From positions 257,699 to 321,698 of the forward strand of contig JBBQED010000004.1 in assembly GCA_038320345.1 (NCBI GenBank): 64,000 nt of DNA, given 5' to 3'. The position numbers and the translations under genes are program-made. The stretch is from JBBQED01 sp038320345 (GTDB taxonomy: Bacteria > Bacteroidota > Bacteroidia > AKYH767-A > OLB10). The notes under the pieces are model-generated. The model made no database searches, was not told the origin of the DNA, and saw only the letters and a program-made list of their open reading frames with translations. Below are positions 25,047 to 34,929 of the stretch, piece after piece; position 1 is the first letter of the stretch; every line of letters begins with the position of its first letter.

Positions 25047-26204
25047 TTAATTTTTACCTGCCGCATGTACCCAATCCATTACACCCTTTACATATATGGG
25101 CATATCCGTCAATGAGCCATCATCCTGTTTCTCTCCTCGCTTATGTCCGAGGCGGACAAATACAATATTTTCATCCGGAATAACTACAATATACTGTCCT
25201 AAAATTCCACGGCAATAAAAGATATTCTTACCCGAATAACTTCCAATCCACCAATGATAACCATACACTTCATTAGGTCCTGGTCCATCTGTTAATGGAG
25301 CTGGCGTTACACTTTCACGTACCCAATTTGTATCAACAAGTTGATTGCCTTTCCAGTTTCCATCATGCAAGTATAAGGAACCAATTCTTGCAAAATCGCG
25401 GGCATTGGTATAGAAACAACAATAGGATTTCTCATGTCCATCGGCTTTATCGAGACTCCATTCGGCGCCGTGCACCGCTTGTAAAGGCTTCCATAATTTT
25501 TCTGAAGCATACGCACTGATGGATTTTCCTGTAGCTTTCTCGAGAACAAGTCCGAGTATTTCTGTACAAGCACTTTGATAATTAAATTCTTTCCCTGGCA
25601 TTTTAACAACTTCCAGATCCCTTACCAATTTATATAAATCAGTTCCATAATATGCTTCTGTAGTTTTACTCAGCGGATTTGCATAAGCTTCATCCCAACT
25701 CAGATCAGCCGACATCGTTATCAAATGCCGAAGTGTTAACTGTGCTCGCGTTCCGGTTTTGTACTCTGGAATGAAGTCTCCAACTTTCTGATCAAGGCTG
25801 TTAATCTTTCCTTCCTTAATCGCCATTCCGATCATCACTCCTACAATACTCTTCGCCATAGAAAATGAATTCGACAAAGACGAATCACTATATCCTTCCC
25901 AGTATTTTTCAAATAAGAGAGAATCATTTTTGATCACTACAAAAGCAACTGATTTGTATTTTTCGAGTGCCGTATTTAGCGCTTCAGGAATTGCTGTTTT
26001 ATTATAGGCCGCATCAAAAGGCCACTCCACTCCATTGCCAGCAGCAATTTCGCGCGAAGAAAATAAATCTTGATCATCGATATCTACAAAATTATAAGCA
26101 ATCGTTTTATAGAGATAAGTCTTGCCGGTGACCCAAATAAAAACATTGAAAACTAGAATGAGTCCTAAGATAATTACACCGGTAACTTTGAGTCCTTTTT
26201 TCAT
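25047..26204 (-). CDS. Serine hydrolase, class C beta-lactamase family
   Basis: 385 aa. One N-terminal membrane helix (about 7-26) anchors the protein facing the periplasm. The penicillin-binding fold motifs are SMAK (Ser115, Lys118), YQS (Tyr209-Ser211), and a C-terminal HKRG in place of KTG. The family includes esterases, D-aminopeptidases and beta-lactamase-like proteins. The altered third motif argues against efficient beta-lactamase action. It lies 9 bp after lipB. Confidence 0.85.
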   Translation of the reverse strand: MKKGLKVTGVIILGLILVFNVFIWVTGKTYLYKTIAYNFVDIDDQDLFSSREIAAGNGVEWPFDAAYNKTAIPEALNTALEKYKSVAFVVIKNDSLLFEKYWEGYSDSSLSNSFSMAKSIVGVMIGMAIKEGKINSLDQKVGDFIPEYKTGTRAQLTLRHLITMSADLSWDEAYANPLSKTTEAYYGTDLYKLVRDLEVVKMPGKEFNYQSACTEILGLVLEKATGKSISAYASEKLWKPLQAVHGAEWSLDKADGHEKSYCCFYTNARDFARIGSLYLHDGNWKGNQLVDTNWVRESVTPAPLTDGPGPNEVYGYHWWIGSYSGKNIFYCRGILGQYIVVIPDENIVFVRLGHKRGEKQDDGSLTDMPIYVKGVMDWVHAAGKN

Positions 26205-26213
26205 ATGGGGAAA

Positions 26214-26960
26214 TTAGTTTTTTATACGATCCGGCCAAGGTAATAGTTCATGATCTGGAGAAGCAATTCCAAACTGAAATAACTCCTGCAGATGCAAGAG
26301 TACTTTAATCTTCACTTCCTCAAGGTCTAAAGAATGTCCAAGTTCTTTTTCCAGTGAAGTCACTCCTTTATCTTCAATTCCACAGGGCACAATATATCCA
26401 AAGTAATCGAGATCTGTATTTACATTAAATGCAAAGCCATGCATTGTTACCCAACGACTACATCGTACTCCGAATGCACAAATTTTTCTGGCGTTCTCCG
26501 CATCATCCTTATCTACCCATACACCAGTAAGACCTGGGATTCGTCCTGTTTCCAATCCGTAATCTTTACACGTTAAAATAATTGCTTCCTCCAGCAAGCG
26601 TAGGTATTTATGGATATCGTTAAAGAAAAAATCGAGATCGAAAATCGGATAACCTACTAATTGCCCGGGACCATGATAGGTAATATCTCCGCCACGGTTA
26701 ATTTTATAATAGGTAGCTTGAATTCTTTGCAATACATTTTCATCCGCCAGCAAATGTTCCGGCAAACCGCTTTTTCCTAAAGTAAACACATGAGGATGCT
26801 CGCAGAAAATTAAAAAATGCCGAGATGGATGCTGTTCATTTTCAGGTAAGCTTCTATTCGCTAACTTCTGACGTAATGTTTCAGCAAGCAATGCTTCTTG
26901 TAAATCCCAGCATTGCTTGTAATCTATTAACTCAAGATCATGAAACGAAACATTCTGCAT
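26214..26960 (-). CDS. lipB: Octanoyl-ACP:protein octanoyltransferase LipB
   Basis: 248 aa from ATG 26960 (MQNVSFHDLELID). It transfers octanoate from ACP to lipoyl domains. Family motifs are RGGDITYHGPGQLVGYPI, MHGFAFNVNTDLDYFGYI, and VPCGIEDKGVTSLEKELG, which carries the catalytic Cys and Lys. It follows ispG by 26 bp and is probably in the same transcript. Confidence 0.95.
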   Translation of the reverse strand: MQNVSFHDLELIDYKQCWDLQEALLAETLRQKLANRSLPENEQHPSRHFLIFCEHPHVFTLGKSGLPEHLLADENVLQRIQATYYKINRGGDITYHGPGQLVGYPIFDLDFFFNDIHKYLRLLEEAIILTCKDYGLETGRIPGLTGVWVDKDDAENARKICAFGVRCSRWVTMHGFAFNVNTDLDYFGYIVPCGIEDKGVTSLEKELGHSLDLEEVKIKVLLHLQELFQFGIASPDHELLPWPDRIKN

Positions 26961-26986
26961 CAGCAATTCTATTTTACTTGGTATTT

Positions 26987-28951
26987 TTAATTTCTATCCA
27001 CCCAATCACCATGCTCACGAATTAAATCAATCAACGCATCTACCGCAAGACCAGCATCGATACTTTTCGTTACCACTTCGCGTCCTTTATAAAGTGTAAT
27101 CTTACCCGGGCCACTTCCTACATATCCATAATCAGCATCCGCCATTTCCCCCGGACCATTCACAATACATCCCATGATTCCGATTTTAATTCCTTTTAAG
27201 TGATCAGTGCGGGAACGAATTTTTGCAGTAGTTTCTTGAAGATCGAAGAGTGTTCGTCCACAACTCGGACAACTAATATATTCTGTTTTAGAAATTCGTG
27301 TACGCGCTGCCTGCAGAATTCCAAAGGCCAAACTATTCAAAAATTGCGGAGATACCTTACCGTTAGCCTCGAGCCAGATTCCATCACCGAAGCCATCAAG
27401 CAATAATCCGCCTAAATCAGTACTCGCATGCAACTGCAGATCTTCCGCTTTCAACGAATCGTAATTCTGTTTAAAAATAATCGGCACTTTACACTCATTC
27501 ATCATCAATGCTGAAGCCATACGACGCAAAGCAGGCATCGTATGTTGATTATTTGTCCAGAGCACCAACACACAGGTAGCATCCAGTTCCGCCAGCTTCA
27601 AATGATGCTTTCCCATCACATCATCCATCTCCACTAAAATAAAATTCAAGACGGAAGAAATCTGTGAGGAACCATGAAATTCTTCAGCAGTAAATAATGG
27701 ATAATGACGATCTTTCTCTGGTGCATCCTTCCACGCTTTCGCATTCATAATAACGCTTAGCGTTCCGGGAATATCGAAAGAAAGATGTTTGTTGCCCGTG
27801 AAAATATAATCGCAAGCTTGATCACCAATATTCCATTTATCAGTAGGCACAGAATACTGATAACCCACTGCGAATAAATTTGCAGGAGTAATCGTTTCAT
27901 ACGTACTAAAATCAGCAACCACCCGCGGAACTTGATGAGCACCTAGATCCGAAACTTCGATGGAAGTTCGTCGCTTATAGGAATATGGATCGTAAGGTAA
28001 TTCAAGAGCAGTTCCATTGCTTGTAAAATCTGGAATAGGTGCATGTGATAAACGATGCTGATAACGATCTACTAATGCGCGTGCTACTGGAATTTCAAAT
28101 TCTGGATCTTCTGTGAGTGAAACACGCACGGTATCTCCAATTCCATCTTCGAGTAAAGTCCCAATTCCTGCTGCAGATTTAATCCTTCCATCTTCGCCTT
28201 CACCGGCTTCCGTAACGCCTAAATGCAAGGGATAATTCATGCCCTGCGCGGTCATTCTATTAATTAATAAACGATAAGCTTGCACCATCACCTGAGGATT
28301 CGAAGATTTCATACTCAGTACGATTTGATGATATCCTTCGTCTTCACATATTCTTAAAAACTCCAACGCAGATTCCACCATTCCATGTGCAGTATCGCCA
28401 TAACGACTCATGATACGATCACTCAATGAACCATGATTAGTACCTATCCGCATCGCAGTACCATACTCCTTGCAAATTCTTACCAATGGAATAAAACGCT
28501 CACGAATTCTTTCAAGTTCACTTTGATAAGCACTGTCGGTATATTCAATAAAATCAAATTTCTTTTTATCCGCAAAATTGCCGGGATTCACGCGCACTTT
28601 CTCCACAATTCGTGCTGCTACTTCTGCTGCATTAGGAGTGAAATGAATATCAGCAATCAACGGCGTTGCATAACCGCGCTTACGCAATTCTTTTTTTATC
28701 ACTTCCAGATTTCTGGCTTCGTTAATACTCGGTGCTGTAATCCGAACGTACTCACATCCTGCATCAATCATCCTAATCGATTGCTCCACCGTACCCATCG
28801 TATCCATGGTATCAGTAGTAGTCATGCTTTGCACGCGGATCGGATTATTACCTCCCAACGGCACGTCACCAATCATGACTTCACGAGTTAAGAGTCGGCT
28901 GTAACGGGTCAAGCTATTACAATAGTTTCCGTTACTAAGATGATTTTCCAT
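26987..28951 (-). CDS. ispG: 4-hydroxy-3-methylbut-2-enyl diphosphate synthase, long form
   Basis: 654 aa from ATG 28951 (MENHLSNGNYCNSLTRY). IspG is the next-to-last enzyme of the MEP isoprenoid route and uses a 4Fe-4S cluster. The N-terminal barrel carries GDVPLGGNNPIRVQSMTTTD and PLIADIHF. The C-terminal cluster domain has ISCPSCGRTLFDLQ and GIMGCIVNGPGEMADADYGY, with the three Cys ligands and the Glu. Between them is an extra domain of about 250 residues, as is normal in Bacteroidota, Chlamydiae and plants. A -7 box abuts the start codon. Confidence 0.96.
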   Translation of the reverse strand: MENHLSNGNYCNSLTRYSRLLTREVMIGDVPLGGNNPIRVQSMTTTDTMDTMGTVEQSIRMIDAGCEYVRITAPSINEARNLEVIKKELRKRGYATPLIADIHFTPNAAEVAARIVEKVRVNPGNFADKKKFDFIEYTDSAYQSELERIRERFIPLVRICKEYGTAMRIGTNHGSLSDRIMSRYGDTAHGMVESALEFLRICEDEGYHQIVLSMKSSNPQVMVQAYRLLINRMTAQGMNYPLHLGVTEAGEGEDGRIKSAAGIGTLLEDGIGDTVRVSLTEDPEFEIPVARALVDRYQHRLSHAPIPDFTSNGTALELPYDPYSYKRRTSIEVSDLGAHQVPRVVADFSTYETITPANLFAVGYQYSVPTDKWNIGDQACDYIFTGNKHLSFDIPGTLSVIMNAKAWKDAPEKDRHYPLFTAEEFHGSSQISSVLNFILVEMDDVMGKHHLKLAELDATCVLVLWTNNQHTMPALRRMASALMMNECKVPIIFKQNYDSLKAEDLQLHASTDLGGLLLDGFGDGIWLEANGKVSPQFLNSLAFGILQAARTRISKTEYISCPSCGRTLFDLQETTAKIRSRTDHLKGIKIGIMGCIVNGPGEMADADYGYVGSGPGKITLYKGREVVTKSIDAGLAVDALIDLIREHGDWVDRN

Positions 28952-28957
28952 GCGGTG

Positions 28958-28965
28958 CAAAGATA
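28958..28965 (-). promoter_or_regulatory. -7 box abutting ispG start
   Basis: On the minus strand TATCTTTG is a perfect TAnnTTTG box ending only 6 nt before the ATG. No TTTG was found at N19/20. If used, the transcript would begin at or next to the start codon. Confidence 0.45.
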
Positions 28966-29580
28966 AGGATACCCACCCTAACAGGCAGGTGCCGAAAAGG
29001 TTCAAACTGCATCAATCTGTGAATCTACGCCATCAATTTATTGTGCACTACTCAAAGAATATTGATCGGCCCATTTTCCCTCGGTAATCCACTTTCCTAT
29101 TTTACCGATTACTTTACCCTTAAACTTCCTTTTTTCTAAAGTTTCCTTCGTTCAAAAGAGAATTTTTTAGATGCATTAACATTCGCAAACCCCTGAATTA
29201 CAATCCAAAACAAAAAACGGAGACACAAGTTTTATTAATGCTCCAGGACCAACATCCTTGGGAGAATTTTTGATGAACAGGGCAACTTAGTTGGGGGTGA
29301 TTACTTCAGGTGCGATAGTGGAACACAATAATGCGGTGTACTAACCCAAGTATTCTTTTTTTGGGCGTGCCCGCTTCAAAAAGCTGCGCTTCTTGAAGCG
29401 GTCGTGCTATGCATGGCTTCACTTCGTTCCGGTGCCGTTTGCTCCACGTATTGTTACAACTGTACATTCCAATTTCATCACCTTCTTATTTCAGTGATCA
29501 TCTTATAAACGGCACTGCCTTAGGCACCACTCCTATCACTCACGCAAAATAAACTGTTTTAAAAATCCGTAACTTACACC
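28966..29580. other. Intergenic region with repeat and possible remnant
   Basis: About 615 bp between divergent genes. It holds a GC-rich REP-like element (listed separately). At 29216-29344 a plus-strand frame, read through one stop, looks protein-like (NGDTSFINAPGPTSLGEFLM, then LGVITSGAIVEHNNAVY), possibly a decayed gene fragment. No intact gene was seen. Confidence 0.3.
29363..29449. repeat. REP-like GC-rich element
   Basis: The element begins GGGCGTGCCCGCTTCAA and ends CCGTTTGCTCCACG. It contains a perfect 9-bp inverted repeat CCGCTTCAA/TTGAAGCGG with a 13-nt loop. Composition and the opening GGGCGTGCC with CGGTCGTGCTATGCATGG match a type of short extragenic repeat I recognise from other Bacteroidota genomes. 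Confidence 0.55.
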
Positions 29581-30063
29581 ATGCTCAAATCATTTCTAGA
29601 AACCGATTTTTATCTGCTTGAGAAATGGGTACAAACACCAGAAATACTTTTTGAATTTGCAGGAACTACTTTTACTTTTCCCCTTACTTATCTTCAAATT
29701 GTTAATTATCAACTTCAATTCCCTGATCGCTTATTATACTTAGGCTATACTCCCGAAGGTCGCGCTTTTGCTTTTGGCGAAATCATTCCTCAATGCACCA
29801 ATATCCCTCGTTTAGGAAGAATATTGGTTGGGGAACAATCAGATCGTGGTAAAGGGTTAGGGAAATATTTTATCAAGCTCCTTATTTCAGAATGTACTCG
29901 ACGCTTTCTCACAGCGAAAGTTGAACTATATGTTATGGAAGAAAATAAAATCGCACAGCAGACTTACAAAAGTTTAGGATTTGAATTTAGTACCGACGAT
30001 CCCATTCTACTTCATCATCAAGAAAAAGTGTACAAAATTTTCAAAATGAAACGCAGCACTTAA
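29581..30063 (+). CDS. GNAT acetyltransferase
   Basis: 160 aa. The acetyl-CoA loop is clear in LGRILVGEQSDRGKGLGKYF (about 79-98), followed by VELYVMEENKIAQQTYKSLG, the motif B strand, and GFEF. The substrate is unknown. TAACTTAC lies just before the ATG and could be a weak -7 box. It converges with the SRPBCC gene. Confidence 0.85.
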   Translation: MLKSFLETDFYLLEKWVQTPEILFEFAGTTFTFPLTYLQIVNYQLQFPDRLLYLGYTPEGRAFAFGEIIPQCTNIPRLGRILVGEQSDRGKGLGKYFIKLLISECTRRFLTAKVELYVMEENKIAQQTYKSLGFEFSTDDPILLHHQEKVYKIFKMKRST

Positions 30064-30087
30064 GAAAAGTACAATGAAAATTATAAA

Positions 30088-30495
30088 TTATTTTTCCATC
30101 GTAAAATAATCATTCAAAGGATCTAGCACATAATCGATCCATCCATTTCCAGTTTTATCTGCTTCTTCCTGAGAGGGGAAATTAGTGTGAAACAATACCA
30201 CATCAGTTCCGGCGGGATGCTTCTTAAACTGAAAATGCACCTCAGAAGCCGGAGATTTTTTATCCCATTCCTCCGGCTTCCAGGTGTATGCAAGTTCTTT
30301 CCCGGGAACAAAAGAAACTATTTCTCCAGTTACCCATCCATCGAACATTTCAAAGGGTCCTCCCGCTTCAGGTGAAACAACTGACAATCCTCCACCCCAC
30401 GCAGCAATAATTCCTGAGTCTGTGAGTGCTTCAAATACCTTTTCAGGAGTTGAATACACGATGAATGTAGTTTTGAAGGTGTACTTACTTGCCAT
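30088..30495 (-). CDS. SRPBCC (AHSA1-like) protein
   Basis: 135 aa. TFIVYSTPEKVFEALTDSG, GGPFEMFDGWVTGEIVSF, and LAYTWKPEEWDKKSPASEV fit the START-like helix-grip fold of the AHSA1/Aha1 group. It likely binds a small hydrophobic ligand; partner and role are unknown. Confidence 0.85.
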   Translation of the reverse strand: MASKYTFKTTFIVYSTPEKVFEALTDSGIIAAWGGGLSVVSPEAGGPFEMFDGWVTGEIVSFVPGKELAYTWKPEEWDKKSPASEVHFQFKKHPAGTDVVLFHTNFPSQEEADKTGNGWIDYVLDPLNDYFTMEK

Positions 30496-30518
30496 TATAA
30501 CTTCTTATTACTGATTGA

Positions 30519-32594
30519 TTAATTAAAAACGATTAATTGTTGGAACGTATCGCTACCTGCAGTAATGCGGAGCATATACATTCCGCTATAAGATTTATTC
30601 TGCAGTGTTTGTTCAAATATTCCAGAGGCCGCATCAGAAGGGGTAGTTTCTTCTACTTTACGTCCTGTCATATCAAACAATTCCAATTTCACGCTTACAC
30701 TTTTCGGGCGATCCATCTTTATATTCAATTGACTTGATGCTGGATTAGGCCATGCTAAGAAACTATATTGATCCGCTAATATTTCATTGATCCCTACAAT
30801 GCCTGTGATATTGATATCGTCGATATAAATATTATTTCCAAGATCATTAGTGAATTCAAATTTCAAACGGACGCTAGGCTTATTGCTAAATTGCGCACTC
30901 GTAAGACTCACAGTTTCTGATCTCCAATCTGCTGGTGCTGGAATATACGCTCCACTAGTAGTTGTTGTTGTAGTTCTGAGATTCGCATTGGCTTTCAAAT
31001 AACGTTGAACCCAATTGAGTCCGCAATCAGTACTTACAAATACTTTCAGCGATGAACTATCTGTTGTTGATTTCACTGCAAATGCTAACTTGAATGTTAC
31101 TTGCGCCGCCGACAAATTAGTTAAATCATAAGTAGGAGTGATGAAAGCATCAACAGCTCCTGCAGGATTTCCACTTTGATTCACCAAGCGAATTGATTTT
31201 GTTCCAGTAACTGCGGCTAGTGCTGTAATATTCCAAGAAGTAGTAGGTGCAGTATTTTCTACCACCCAATCATTACCTGGAATCGTGATGGTTTCAAAAC
31301 TCTCAACAGTTGGAACACTACCTGTCCCGGTATTCGGTAATACATTAATCATTGCAGTTCTGATCAAGGTATCCGCTCCTGATCCATTTGAAACAATTAT
31401 AGAAACATCATAAGTTCCTATTGTATTATAAGTAATAGCAGTTGTTGCAGCAGTATCTGTTGATGGTAACCCTCCCGGAAAACTCCAGACCCTAGCAGTT
31501 ACATCTCCATTCCAAGATTTATCAGAAAAATTAATTGTTGTTCCTGCACAAACACTGTAAACACGATTTGTAAAGTCTGCTATTGGAGCACAGGTTTGTA
31601 AAGTATGCCCTGTTTCAGTTCCTGTTAACACTAAATTTGCTTGGTCGTATAAATTAAATCTAGATCCTGCAGCACCATTTAATGCTGCATGCATCACTGA
31701 CTTTTGCCCTTCGGTAAACATTTTATGACAAGCAGCATAATCCATGTAGTTCTGCACATTCGCAATCGTACCACATGAATTTAGAGAAGTGTTGCACCCT
31801 CCAATGATTCCCTTAGTATTCGGAGTATCCTGAATTCCATCGTCGATATTACAATTGGAAGCTAATCCGGGAGTATTGCTATTTCCCCATGTATGCGGAA
31901 GGTTAAGCCAATGTCCTACTTCATGCGCAAGGGAACGCTCAGAGTAATTACTTCCATTGGATGTTCCAATTCCACCAATATAATCATGCAGGATAACTAC
32001 ACCATCAACACCGGCACTAATTCCAGGATAATAAGCATATCCTGCAGCTCCACTAGCGATAACTTTCACTACCCAAATATTTAGATACTGATCGTTGGGC
32101 CAGTCCACTAATGCTTTAACATTATCACTTGCTGTTTCAGTAAGTTTAGAATACGTGCGTGTGATTCCGTCTGTACAATTACCATCAGGATCTACATTCG
32201 CTAAAACAAATTCTATCTGACAATCCGCAAAGATGGGTTGAAACAAGGGAATCACATCAACAGTGTCTGGATTGAGTTTCTGATAACTTAAATTGAGAAT
32301 CCTCACAGCATCTTCAATTTGTGCTTTACTAATATTTTCAATTCCATACGTGTGAATAACATGGAATACCACAGGGATGCGATAAAGAATTCCGCCTCCT
32401 GCTGTTACTACACGTTGTGCAGGACCTGTATAATCTTTGGTAAACTGCTGCAACTGCGCATGACGAATAGCAATAGATGGATCTGCTTTCACAGCTTCGT
32501 TCCACATACTATCGGTGATACAAGGTTTGTCCTGCGCTTTCACCAACATCACCGAAGTGATCATCAGAAAGAGACTCAATATAATTTTTTTCAT
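30519..32594 (-). CDS. Secreted M43-type zinc metalloprotease, copy 1
   Basis: 691 aa. The signal peptide (1-20) ends VKA. The catalytic domain has HEVGHWLNLPH (His224, Glu225, His228, His234), the metzincin zinc motif, and a Met-turn in NYMDYAACHKMF. A PKD-like domain follows (FSDKSWNG, VWSFPGG, GTYDVSIIV), then a beta-sandwich and a type IX sorting domain (FLAWPNPASSQLNI, SGMYMLRITAGSD). Related to cytophagalysin/pappalysin-type proteases of family M43. It is a paralog of the gene just upstream, from which a terminator separates it. Confidence 0.9.
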   Translation of the reverse strand: MKKIILSLFLMITSVMLVKAQDKPCITDSMWNEAVKADPSIAIRHAQLQQFTKDYTGPAQRVVTAGGGILYRIPVVFHVIHTYGIENISKAQIEDAVRILNLSYQKLNPDTVDVIPLFQPIFADCQIEFVLANVDPDGNCTDGITRTYSKLTETASDNVKALVDWPNDQYLNIWVVKVIASGAAGYAYYPGISAGVDGVVILHDYIGGIGTSNGSNYSERSLAHEVGHWLNLPHTWGNSNTPGLASNCNIDDGIQDTPNTKGIIGGCNTSLNSCGTIANVQNYMDYAACHKMFTEGQKSVMHAALNGAAGSRFNLYDQANLVLTGTETGHTLQTCAPIADFTNRVYSVCAGTTINFSDKSWNGDVTARVWSFPGGLPSTDTAATTAITYNTIGTYDVSIIVSNGSGADTLIRTAMINVLPNTGTGSVPTVESFETITIPGNDWVVENTAPTTSWNITALAAVTGTKSIRLVNQSGNPAGAVDAFITPTYDLTNLSAAQVTFKLAFAVKSTTDSSSLKVFVSTDCGLNWVQRYLKANANLRTTTTTTSGAYIPAPADWRSETVSLTSAQFSNKPSVRLKFEFTNDLGNNIYIDDINITGIVGINEILADQYSFLAWPNPASSQLNIKMDRPKSVSVKLELFDMTGRKVEETTPSDAASGIFEQTLQNKSYSGMYMLRITAGSDTFQQLIVFN

Positions 32595-32628
32595 GCTGCT
32601 AGTATAAATTATTCTGGTGATTTAATTG

Positions 32629-32660
32629 AATGCCCCGACTTGTGTCAAAGCCGGGGCATT
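32629..32660 (-). terminator. Terminator between metalloprotease copies
   Basis: A hairpin AATGCCCCG-CTT / AAG-CGGGGCATT with one mismatch, read leftward, ends copy 2. The T-tract is weak. Confidence 0.6.
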
Positions 32661-32683
32661 CTTATTACTTTATAATATTCAAA

Positions 32684-34786
32684 TTATTGAATAACGATTT
32701 TTTTAGTAACTGTTTTCTCTCCGAAAATCAAGCGCACCAAGTACACTCCACTTTCCAGATTATTTTCCATTGTATATTGATGGTCACCAGCAGGAAGGTC
32801 ATCACTAAAAGTGCTAATCAATCTTCCTGAAACATCTTGTACTTCTATTTTCACATTTCCTGCAGCTGCAGTTGTGAAATTCATATAACTTAACGAAGTA
32901 CTTGGATTAGGATAGATATTCACGGAAGCATATTCAGCATTGATGTCATCTACTCCGGTAATTGTTCCGTTGATGTTTATATTATCAATGTAAATATTAT
33001 TACCCGAATCATGGGTGAATTCAAATTTGAAACGAACATTCGGTTGCGTAGATACAGTAACAGGAGCTAGATTCACGGGAATATTTACCCATTGAGATGC
33101 TGTTGGCACAAAATTAATCGTCACTGGATTAGCTGTTGTTGCAAGAGCAGTTCCTGTTTTAGTTAATCGTACAGTCCATGTTTTACCGCAGTTCGTAGAA
33201 TAATAAACGGTTAGTTTATCAGTATTGGTAGATGTTGCACTAGTGATTGCATAGGCTACATCAAAAGTCATTTGTGTTCCGGTAACATTACTAAGATTAA
33301 ATGCTGGCATCAGGAATTCATCAGGACCTTTATCATTATTCGAAAAGTTATTGATGAATATAGAACGAGCTCCGGAGGCAGCAGCAACAGTTGTTAATCC
33401 CCATGTACTTCCTCCGTTAGCATTATAAACTGACCAATCAGCAAAAGGAAAATTTCCATTTTCAAAGCCTTCTGAAAAAGGTGAGAATGCCCCCACGGTA
33501 GTAGTAGTAACTGTTACCATTCCTGTAATCGTTTTCGTATCCGATCCGGAAGCATTCGTGACTGTTAATGAAACATCATAAGTTCCGGCTGTTGCATACA
33601 AGATAGTAGGAATTGCAGAAGTATCGCTTGATGGTGTTCCACCAGGGAAACTCCAAACACGTGATGCACCAATTCCACCCCAAGAAAGATCTTTAAAAGT
33701 AAGACTTCCACCTTCGCAAACATTTAATGGACGAGGAATGAAATCTGCAATAGGACTACACAGGACCGCTGGTGTTCCATCGGTTCCGGTAGCTAAAAGA
33801 TTTGAAGCAGTATATAAATTATTTCTACCTGAAACGGGAGAACTCAAAGCTGCATCCATTCGTTGTGATTGACCCACTGTAAAAATATTTTGACAATCTC
33901 CATTGGTATAATCCATATAGTTCGGATACATAATACCGTTAGGAGGACCAGTACAACCATCCGTTAAAGGAAAAGTAGGACAGATACTTAATGTCCAGTC
34001 CGCTTGATTAGGAGTATCATTTACAAAATCAGTTCCTGAACAAAGTCCTGCATCATCTCCCCAGATATGACGTAAGTTTAACCAGTGACCAATTTCATGC
34101 GTAGCTGTACGTCCTGCTCCACCAGAACTTGTTGCTGTTCCTATACTTCCAAAGAAATCATGTTTAATAACCACTCCATCTGTTGCAGCAGCGCCACCAG
34201 GGAATTGAGCAAAGCCAATTACAGAACCAGGGCCACCATTTGTATTGGCAATAGAATTTACAATCCAGAGATTTAAATATTTATTGCTCGGCCAGTAAAT
34301 CAAACCTTTTACATTATTCCGTGCATTGTAAGTGAGTGGTGAATAAACGCGGTTAATTCCAGTGGTACAATTTCCATTCTCATCCAATTGCGCTAAACGA
34401 AATTCAATTTGACAATCTGCGCCAATGGCAGCAAATGCGGCAGGTGTATTTGCAGCATCCGCATTCAATCTACGAAAATCTTTATTGAGTGAATCGATTT
34501 GATCCTGAACCTGTGCATCCGAAATATTTTCCGGTCCACCATAATGAATGATATGAACCACTACAGGAATAATCCGAACAACGCTAGAGGAGCGGTTATT
34601 GGTATTCTGCACATTTTGCACATACTGCTCCGTAAATTTTTCGAGAGCTTCTCTGTTTTGCAAAACAGAAGCATCTTTTGCTACAGCTTCACGAAACATA
34701 ATTTCCGTCAGGCATTTCTCTTGAGCTTGCGCTGACTGGATAAATCCCGTGAGGCATATAATGGCAACGATAAATAATTTTCTCAT
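32684..34786 (-). CDS. Secreted M43-type zinc metalloprotease, copy 2
   Basis: 700 aa from ATG 34786 (MRKLFIVAIICLTGF); an earlier in-frame start at 34831 would precede the signal peptide by 15 residues. The zinc motif is HEIGHWLNLRH (His230, Glu231, His234, His240), with NYMDYTNGDCQNIF as the Met-turn. A PKD-like domain, beta-sandwich and type IX sorting domain (VNIYPNPSTSLSYMN, ESGVYLVRLIFGE) follow. Domain order and many motifs match copy 1 almost position for position, so the pair arose by tandem duplication. Confidence 0.9.
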   Translation of the reverse strand: MRKLFIVAIICLTGFIQSAQAQEKCLTEIMFREAVAKDASVLQNREALEKFTEQYVQNVQNTNNRSSSVVRIIPVVVHIIHYGGPENISDAQVQDQIDSLNKDFRRLNADAANTPAAFAAIGADCQIEFRLAQLDENGNCTTGINRVYSPLTYNARNNVKGLIYWPSNKYLNLWIVNSIANTNGGPGSVIGFAQFPGGAAATDGVVIKHDFFGSIGTATSSGGAGRTATHEIGHWLNLRHIWGDDAGLCSGTDFVNDTPNQADWTLSICPTFPLTDGCTGPPNGIMYPNYMDYTNGDCQNIFTVGQSQRMDAALSSPVSGRNNLYTASNLLATGTDGTPAVLCSPIADFIPRPLNVCEGGSLTFKDLSWGGIGASRVWSFPGGTPSSDTSAIPTILYATAGTYDVSLTVTNASGSDTKTITGMVTVTTTTVGAFSPFSEGFENGNFPFADWSVYNANGGSTWGLTTVAAASGARSIFINNFSNNDKGPDEFLMPAFNLSNVTGTQMTFDVAYAITSATSTNTDKLTVYYSTNCGKTWTVRLTKTGTALATTANPVTINFVPTASQWVNIPVNLAPVTVSTQPNVRFKFEFTHDSGNNIYIDNININGTITGVDDINAEYASVNIYPNPSTSLSYMNFTTAAAGNVKIEVQDVSGRLISTFSDDLPAGDHQYTMENNLESGVYLVRLIFGEKTVTKKIVIQ

Positions 34787-34863
34787 AGTAGTGTTCAATG
34801 TATAGATTGGAGGGGATTGATTTGGGAGCACTAAATTAGTAATTAAGGTCTTACAAATAATAG

Positions 34864-34901
34864 AAAAAGCCTCCTGAACTTTTTCAGGAGGCCGTATTTT
34901 T
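34864..34901 (-). terminator. Terminator after DUF349 gene
   Basis: On the minus strand GCCTCCTGAA / TTCAGGAGGC with a short loop is followed by TTTTTCT. Confidence 0.85.
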
Positions 34902-34929
34902 ACAAGTAATTTACATGATTATCCCAGAT

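Noticed and set aside
28433..28891. 152-codon frame opposite ispG
   Set aside because: It is the shadow of a strongly conserved gene; composition is not protein-like.
26987..28951. IspG nearly twice the Escherichia coli length
   Set aside because: The inserted middle domain is the normal form in Bacteroidota, Chlamydiae and plants, not a fusion event.
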